From assembly GCA_964468205.1 (NCBI GenBank), contig CAYXVG010000030.1, positions 18,829-82,828 of the forward strand: a DNA stretch of 64,000 nucleotides. The letters are read 5' to 3'. The DNA comes from CAWELS01 sp964468205. Lineage in GTDB: Bacteria; Acidobacteriota; Terriglobia; Bryobacterales; Bryobacteraceae. A program made the position numbers and the translations under genes. Below the pieces are notes generated by a model. That model was given only the letters and a program-made list of their open reading frames with translations, was not told the origin of the DNA and did no database searches. Every line of letters starts with the position of its first letter. Position 1 is the first letter of the stretch. This document shows, one piece after another, positions 59,284-64,000 of the stretch.

Positions 59284-59898
59284 TAGAGTGGTCTGGGTTT
59301 CACGTGAAACATGGCCGATTACCAAGAACCGCCGGTCTCCCCACGGAACTCTCCTCGGCTCTTCCCACGCGAAGTACGGAAAACGTGTTGGAGACGAACG
59401 CACATCACTTTCCCCCACAAGAACGGCCACGTGTTTCGCGCATTGATACGCGGCGTCTGCGACATCCCGCCAACGAACGGCTCGGGAAACTATCCACTCG
59501 AACGGCCCAGCCAACTGGTTTGATCGGGCCTCCAATACCGAAACGTTTGAAAGATGCCGTGTGGACTCCCGGAGAAAGACGCATTTCCGTGCGTTGGATT
59601 CGATCAGCGACACAGCAGCGCCTGAATGCAATACTGCAATCGGTACCCCAGGAAAACCAGGGCCGCTACCAAGATCCCCTACAGATTGCAAGCTTTGCGG
59701 CATCGCAGCCGCCAAGAACACTGACTCACAGTAATGCCGTTCAACAATCTCATGAATGGAGCGAATTGCGGTGAGGTTCATTCGCCGGTTCCAACGAGCA
59801 AGATGATCATAGTGCCGCTGAAGCGCATCCACTTGCTCGGAACCAATCTCAACAACACCCTCCAGGCGAGTGCGAAGCAAATCTGCGAAGTCGCTCAT
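59272..59898 (-). CDS. rsmG: 16S rRNA (guanine(527)-N(7))-methyltransferase RsmG
   Basis: RsmG methylates G527 of 16S rRNA. The 208-residue protein starts MSDFADLLRTRLEG and has RWNRRMNLTAIRSIHEIVERHYCESVFLA, the SAM site VGDLGSGPGFPGVPIAV and IESNARKCVFLRE. ATG 59898 overlaps the mnmG stop (ATGA); a longer frame to 59928 would overlap mnmG further. Its 3' end carries two parS sites, one overlapping the coding end. Confidence 0.94.
   Translation of the reverse strand: MSDFADLLRTRLEGVVEIGSEQVDALQRHYDHLARWNRRMNLTAIRSIHEIVERHYCESVFLAAAMPQSLQSVGDLGSGPGFPGVPIAVLHSGAAVSLIESNARKCVFLRESTRHLSNVSVLEARSNQLAGPFEWIVSRAVRWRDVADAAYQCAKHVAVLVGESDVRSSPTRFPYFAWEEPRRVPWGDRRFLVIGHVSRETQTTLSFT
59296..59311. promoter_or_regulatory. 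parS site 2 (ParB-binding)
   Basis: A second perfect 14-bp core (59297-59310) lies 28 bases from the first. The 16-bp form ends with the consensus A. It lies within rsmG coding sequence. Confidence 0.93.
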
Positions 59899-61760
59899 GC
59901 CCGGTCGCGATTGAGGGTTAAATAGCAATCGAGCACAGCAATTGCTGCCGGCGTCACGCCCGGAATGCGGCGCGCCTGCCCAAGCGTTTTTGGAGCCACG
60001 CGTTCCAGCTTCTCCCTCACTTCACGAGACAAGCCGGGAATACCATCGTAGGAAAATCGGTCAGGGATCCACCGTCCGTCGGTGCCGGCAAGCCGCTGAA
60101 CCTGACGCTGCTGTTGTGCTATGTAACCTTCGTACTTGATCTCCGTTTGAACGGTAGTCAGCAGCCCTTCAACCGGTGATTCACCGAGCTGTCTGCCAAT
60201 CCAATCAGTCAGCAGCCGGATATCGCACTCGGGCCTCTTCAGCCATCGCCGCAATGTCATTCGTTCCGCGTTGAAGGGAAGGTCCTTCGGCACACCGTTG
60301 GAACCAAGCTTCGTATTCTCCAGAAGCTCTCGGAGGCGTCGCTTCTGCATACATTTCGCCTGGAAAACCCGCCACCGCCGGTCACACACAAGTCCTACTC
60401 GCCGGCCCTGCTCCGTCAACCGCTCATCCGCGTTGTCAATTCGTAGATGCAGCCGGCACTCCGCCCGCGAGGTGAACATGCGATACGGCTCGTCAGTTCC
60501 CTTGGTCACGAGGTCGTCAATCAGAATTCCGGTGTACCCGTCAGTCCGCGATAATACGACCGGCTCTTTCCCAAGCAAGCTCGCCGCTGCGTTCAGACCA
60601 GCGATCAAGCCCTGACATGCTGCCTCCTCGTAGCCGGAGGTGCCATTGATTTGGCCTGCTAAATAAAGACCACGCACACTCTTTAGCTCAAGGGTGTGTT
60701 GCAACTCCCGCGCATCCACTGCGTCATACTCGATCGCGTAACCCGGACGAATCATCTCTGCGTCTTCCAGTCCGGGAATTGACGCCACCATCGCCTCCTG
60801 TACATCTACCGGCATACTTGTCGGCATCCCATTCACGTATACCTCGTACGTATCAAGACCTTCCGGTTCCAGGAACAACTGGTGGCGAGACTTATCCGGA
60901 AACTTGACAATCTTGTCTTCGATAGAAGGACAATACCTGGGTCCGATCCCCTCAATCTGACCGCTAAACAACGGTGCCCGGTGAAGATTTTCCTCGATGA
61001 TCCGCTTCGTTTCCGTAGTTGTGTAGCCGATGTGACAATGTACCTGAGGCCGGTCAATCTTCTGCGTAAGAAACGAGAACGGTGTAGGCGTTGCGTCCCC
61101 TGGTTGCGCCTCGAATTGCGACCAATCAATCGTTCGACCGTCAAGGCGTGGCGGTGTGCCGGTCTTCAGCCTCGTCCAGCGCAAGCCCAGACAGCGCACC
61201 TGGTCTCCCAATAGATTTGACGGAGCTTCCCCACTCCGTCCGCAGGTGTACTTTGTCTCGCCCACATGCGCGAGTCCATTGAGAAACGTGCCTGTTGTGA
61301 TCACCACAGTAGCCGCGCGAAGCTCACGGCCGTCTCTCAGAAGCAACCCGTAGACCCGCCGGTGCTCCTCGGTACTAATCAGCAGTCCAGCTACTTCAGC
61401 CTGCACAATACGCAGATTCGGCTCCTCCTCTAGAACCTCGCGCATTTTCAGCCGGTACTGCTTCTTGTCGCATTGAGCCCGGGGAGACCAAACCGCAGGA
61501 CCGCGGCTCGTATTGAGCAGCCGAAACTGGATTCCCACGGCATCGGTGATCTCGCCCATAATGCCGCCCAACGCATCGATTTCACGCACGAGATGGCCCT
61601 TTGCAATGCCCCCGACCGCCGGATTGCAGGACATCTGCGCAATCAGATCGAGGTTCATCGTGATCAGAGCCGTACGAAGCCCGAGTCGAGCGCATGCCCG
61701 GCTTGCTTCGCAGCCAGCATGCCCAGCGCCGACCACGGCTACATCATACTCGCGCCGCAT
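59895..61760 (-). CDS. mnmG: tRNA uridine-5-carboxymethylaminomethyl modification enzyme MnmG (GidA)
   Basis: MnmG, with MnmE, modifies U34 of tRNAs using FAD and methylene-THF. The 621-residue protein has YDVAVVGAGHAGCEAS (FAD site), SCNPAVGGIAKGHLVREIDALGG, TGTFLNGLAHVG, YCPSIEDKIVKF and GYEEAACQGLIAGLNAA. ATG 61760 is chosen (ATG 61769 is possible). It overlaps rsmG by four bases. mnmE is not adjacent. Confidence 0.96.
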   Translation of the reverse strand: MRREYDVAVVGAGHAGCEASRACARLGLRTALITMNLDLIAQMSCNPAVGGIAKGHLVREIDALGGIMGEITDAVGIQFRLLNTSRGPAVWSPRAQCDKKQYRLKMREVLEEEPNLRIVQAEVAGLLISTEEHRRVYGLLLRDGRELRAATVVITTGTFLNGLAHVGETKYTCGRSGEAPSNLLGDQVRCLGLRWTRLKTGTPPRLDGRTIDWSQFEAQPGDATPTPFSFLTQKIDRPQVHCHIGYTTTETKRIIEENLHRAPLFSGQIEGIGPRYCPSIEDKIVKFPDKSRHQLFLEPEGLDTYEVYVNGMPTSMPVDVQEAMVASIPGLEDAEMIRPGYAIEYDAVDARELQHTLELKSVRGLYLAGQINGTSGYEEAACQGLIAGLNAAASLLGKEPVVLSRTDGYTGILIDDLVTKGTDEPYRMFTSRAECRLHLRIDNADERLTEQGRRVGLVCDRRWRVFQAKCMQKRRLRELLENTKLGSNGVPKDLPFNAERMTLRRWLKRPECDIRLLTDWIGRQLGESPVEGLLTTVQTEIKYEGYIAQQQRQVQRLAGTDGRWIPDRFSYDGIPGLSREVREKLERVAPKTLGQARRIPGVTPAAIAVLDCYLTLNRDRA

Positions 61761-61778
61761 TGCTATCATTGTATCGCT

Positions 61779-62996
61779 ATGAAGATACTGGTCATCGGCG
61801 GTGGAGGCCGCGAGCACGCGATCACATGGAAAATCACGCAAAGCCCTCTCTGTGACAAAGCCTTTGCCACTCCGGGTAACCCGGGCATTGCGCAGATCGC
61901 TGAATGTGTCCATCCGCCGTCTGCTGATCCGCAGTCCTACCCCCGGCTTGTTAAGGAATTAGGTATCGACCTCACGATCGTCGGTCCGGAAGTCCCTCTC
62001 GTGGCTGGCGTGGCTGATGCGATCCGGGCGGATGGGTGCAAGGTTGTCGGTCCATCAGCCGCAGCCGCTCAACTCGAGGGCAGCAAGGTCTTCGCCAAGG
62101 AATTCATGGCCGAGTTCGGTATTCCAACGGCCGAGTTCGCCGCAGCCGCGAACGCCGATGCCGCCCGCGAGGTTCTGCCGCGATTCGGCTATCCCGTGGT
62201 AATCAAATATGATGGCCTGCTCGCTGGCAAGGGCGTCGTCATCGCGAGCGATGCGTCCGAGGCGGAAGCGGCGCTCGACCGTCTTCCTGAGGGTCCGCTC
62301 ATCATCGAAGAACGCTTGACCGGCGAGGAGGTCAGTTTCATTGTGTACTGTAACGGCGACCGCGTTATTCCATTTGACGCCACACAGGACCACAAGCCGG
62401 TCTTCGATGATGACAAGGGCCCGAACACCGGAGGTATGGGGGCCTACTGCGATACGAGAATCCTCTCCGCAGAGCAGCGCGAGGAAATCATGGCGAAAAT
62501 CATTCATCCCACTGTCGGGGGAATGAAAGAGCGTGGCGCTCCGTTTGCCGGTTTCCTCTACGCCGGTCTTATGATGACGGCCGCGGGGCCAAAAGTTCTG
62601 GAGTTCAATGTTCGCCTCGGAGACCCGGAGTGTCAACCGCTTATGCACCGAATGGCTGGCGACTTCGTGGCCACTCTCGTTGATGGCGCTCCCATGGAAT
62701 GGAAACCCGAACCCTCGGTATGTGTGGTCATGGCCGCGGCAGGTTATCCCGACTCGCCAAGAAAGGGAGACTTGATCACCGGAATCGAGAATTGCGGCGC
62801 CACTGTCTTCCATGCCGGAACGAAGGCTAGTTCCAAGGGACTGGTAACCAATGGTGGCCGTGTACTCGGTGTTACCGCCTCCGGGCCGGATCTGCGCGCG
62901 GCAATCGAAAGCACCTACGCCGCTGTACACAAGATTCGTTGGGAAGGCGTTCACTACCGGACGGACATCGGCCAGAAGGGTCTGAAGCGCTGGTAG
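61779..62996 (+). CDS. purD: Phosphoribosylamine-glycine ligase PurD
   Basis: PurD makes glycinamide ribonucleotide in purine synthesis. The 405-residue ATP-grasp protein starts MKILVIGGGGREHAITWK and has GPSAAAAQLEGSKVFAKEFM, VVIKYDGLLAGKGVVIA, DHKPVFDDDKGPNTGGMGAY and the metal-binding LEFNVRLGDPECQPLM. It starts only 18 bases from the divergent mnmG start, so both promoters must lie in the other gene. No other pur gene is near. Confidence 0.96.
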   Translation: MKILVIGGGGREHAITWKITQSPLCDKAFATPGNPGIAQIAECVHPPSADPQSYPRLVKELGIDLTIVGPEVPLVAGVADAIRADGCKVVGPSAAAAQLEGSKVFAKEFMAEFGIPTAEFAAAANADAAREVLPRFGYPVVIKYDGLLAGKGVVIASDASEAEAALDRLPEGPLIIEERLTGEEVSFIVYCNGDRVIPFDATQDHKPVFDDDKGPNTGGMGAYCDTRILSAEQREEIMAKIIHPTVGGMKERGAPFAGFLYAGLMMTAAGPKVLEFNVRLGDPECQPLMHRMAGDFVATLVDGAPMEWKPEPSVCVVMAAAGYPDSPRKGDLITGIENCGATVFHAGTKASSKGLVTNGGRVLGVTASGPDLRAAIESTYAAVHKIRWEGVHYRTDIGQKGLKRW

Positions 62997-63012
62997 AATT
63001 GAATCAGCAAAC

Positions 63013-63089
63013 GGGGACGTAGCTCAGTCGGATAGAGCGGCCGCCTCCTAAGCGGCAGGTCGCAGGTTCGAATCCTGCCGTCCCTACCA
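63013..63089 (+). tRNA. tRNA-Arg (CCT anticodon)
   Basis: A 77-base cloverleaf with encoded CCA: acceptor GGGGACG/CGTCCCT (G1-T72 wobble), D arm, anticodon stem GCCGC/GCGGC with loop CTCCTAA (anticodon CCT) and T arm. It decodes AGG. Confidence 0.94.
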
Positions 63090-63388
63090 GCCTCCCCAAG
63101 GATTCCAAGCGGCCTGACCCTCCCCGCAATCCTCCTGGATGCTGCCGCTTCGACTGTCAGCGTTTTACCGCTTGACGTCGGTTTCTACCACACCTCCGGA
63201 CCTCAACCTCGCATCTGTAGCTGCCAGGTGAAAGGACAGAGGTCGGCAAAGCCTCTCTTCGTCAGTTCCACTCCACCCGTGCCAGCAAAATATTTACGAA
63301 CTCCCGACGACCGGCAGAGGCAGCCCCGGAATGAATCGCTACCCCCTGACTTTAATGATGGCCGTGCGCGATCCTCTTTGGTCAGCGT
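63090..63388. other. Intergenic region after tRNA-Arg
   Basis: About 300 bases without a supported gene, terminator or repeat. It is a plausible spot for island insertion beside a tRNA, but no integrase or repeat of the tRNA end is visible in the window. Confidence 0.4.
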
Positions 63389-63799
63389 TTACTCCGGGGA
63401 CAGCGCTTCAATGATTTGGCAGTCCGCGATCACGCCTTTGCTTTGGCAATGGCGGATCATCCGGCGAAGCTCAGTGGCGAGGCGTGCGAGATCAGCAATT
63501 CTTTGCTCGACATCGGTGAGGTGTTGCTTCGTGATCAGATCCACCTCGGCGCACGCTGTCGTTTTGTCCGCGGATACTTGCAGCAGGTCTCGCACCTGCT
63601 GTAGCGGGAAGCCCAAGTCGCGGCAACGGCGAATGAAGCGAAGTCTCCGCACCTGTTCGCGGTCATACACGCGGTAGTTGCCCCGGCTACGGGGCGGGCC
63701 AGGCAGCAATCCAATCTTCTCGTAGTACCGGATGGTGACCACCTTCACCCCCGTCCTCTTTGCCGCCTCGCCGATGCTCAGTTGTTCGTTGGAAGGCAT
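63389..63799 (-). CDS. MerR-family metal-responsive transcriptional regulator
   Basis: 136 residues with a MerR N-terminal HTH (SIGEAAKRTGVKVVTIRYYEKIGLLPGPPRSRGNYRVYD, by position 7-46), a coiled-coil dimer helix, and Cys in the metal-binding places: TTACAEVDL and HCQSKGVIADC (C-x8-C). This spacing is nearest to MerR/ZntR/CadR-type sensors of divalent metals. It is divergent from a cation diffusion facilitator; the operator at 63803-63833 has the characteristic 19-bp spacer. The exact metal cannot be told. Confidence 0.88.
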   Translation of the reverse strand: MPSNEQLSIGEAAKRTGVKVVTIRYYEKIGLLPGPPRSRGNYRVYDREQVRRLRFIRRCRDLGFPLQQVRDLLQVSADKTTACAEVDLITKQHLTDVEQRIADLARLATELRRMIRHCQSKGVIADCQIIEALSPE

Positions 63800-63802
63800 C
63801 TC

Positions 63803-63833
63803 TTGACCCTATAGCTACTATAGACCATATCCT
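63803..63833 (+). promoter_or_regulatory. MerR-type operator-promoter of the cation-efflux gene
   Basis: TTGACC (63803-63808) and TATCCT (63828-63833) are 19 bases apart, the overlong spacer typical of MerR-activated promoters. The dyad CTATAG-CTA-CTATAG (63809-63823) lies in the spacer. Confidence 0.8.
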
Positions 63834-63861
63834 GAAGATAGGAGGACCAGAGGGAGCGACT

Positions 63862-64000
63862 TTGAGCACCAACTGTTGTCATGAGACGCATTGCGCCGAC
63901 GGCGGCGGCCGAGCCTTTCGCCGCGTTCTTTGGGCGTCACTTCTAATCAATGCCGCGATGTTCCTCATCGAGATCGTCGCGGGCCTGGCCGCGGGTTCAG
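63862..64000 (+). CDS. Cation diffusion facilitator transporter (3' partial)
   Basis: Only the first 46 residues are in the window. It starts with TTG 63862 after AGGGAG. A Cys/His-rich N-terminus (MSTNCCHETHCAD) is followed by FRRVLWASLLINAAMFLIEIVAGLAAGS, the first transmembrane helix of CDF-type metal exporters. The Cys/His start may bind the exported metal. Regulation by the divergent MerR protein is strongly suggested. Confidence 0.8.
   Translation, partial: MSTNCCHETHCADGGGRAFRRVLWASLLINAAMFLIEIVAGLAAGS

Noticed and set aside
63013..63388. tRNA-Arg as an attachment site of a genomic island
   Set aside because: No integrase gene or repeat of the tRNA 3' end is visible in the window.

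Overview
The window looks like a stretch of the chromosome of an Acidobacteriota bacterium, most likely a Bryobacterales/Solibacter-type lineage. This is an inference. It rests on a VWA protein of the type almost confined to Acidobacteria, tandem recA genes, an S55 (SpoIVB-type) peptidase beside a secreted beta-propeller, high GC, and core genes in non-proteobacterial arrangements. I saw no insertion sequence, phage, CRISPR array or rRNA.

Layout. 1-5.7 kb: end of a MidA-type methyltransferase, a histone H1-like protein with its own promoter and terminator, RlpA, a sigma-54 activator, a receiver protein with a degenerate GGDEF domain, and a glycosyltransferase. 6-13.6 kb: large TPR lipoprotein, TatA, HU, two tandem recA genes, VWA protein, RluD-type pseudouridine synthase. 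13.6-26 kb: GalU with a GT39-like membrane protein, RibH-NusB, LepA, a DCC thiol protein, a DUF3604 protein, beta-propeller and S55 peptidase. 26-37 kb: fused NfnB-NfnA-like flavoprotein, methyltransferase, bactofilin (behind a good sigma-54-type promoter), a run of glycosyltransferases, alanine racemase. 37-42.4 kb: origin-like region with dnaA-dnaN-gyrB. 42.4-52.2 kb: accessory metabolic and regulatory block. 52.2-57.1 kb: Wzt-methyltransferase-glycosyltransferase operon. 57.2-63 kb: tRNA-CAU, parB-parA, two parS sites, rsmG-mnmG, purD, tRNA-Arg. 63.4-64 kb: MerR regulator divergent from a truncated cation-efflux gene.

The accessory block at 42.4-52 kb is the most unusual part. A DUF134 DNA-binding protein (49404) and a NifX-like cofactor protein (44772, minus) share an almost identical 22-bp dyad, placed the same way over the -10 element in both promoters. 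The NifX-like gene leads an apparent operon with a DapA-family aldolase and a 2-keto-3-deoxygluconate-type kinase. Next to it, a PAS-GAF sigma-54 activator is divergent from a two-gene unit with a consensus -24/-12 promoter. That unit encodes an 84-residue protein whose N-terminus resembles NHLP-clan (Os1348-like) RiPP leader peptides, and a FolE2-family protein that has lost the catalytic CPCS, HNQR and ESIH motifs. This could be an undescribed, sigma-54-controlled peptide/tunnelling-fold system.

Origin hallmarks are split: dnaA-dnaN-gyrB with DnaA boxes lie at 37 kb, and parAB/parS/rsmG/mnmG at 57-62 kb. The accessory block and the polysaccharide operon sit between them.
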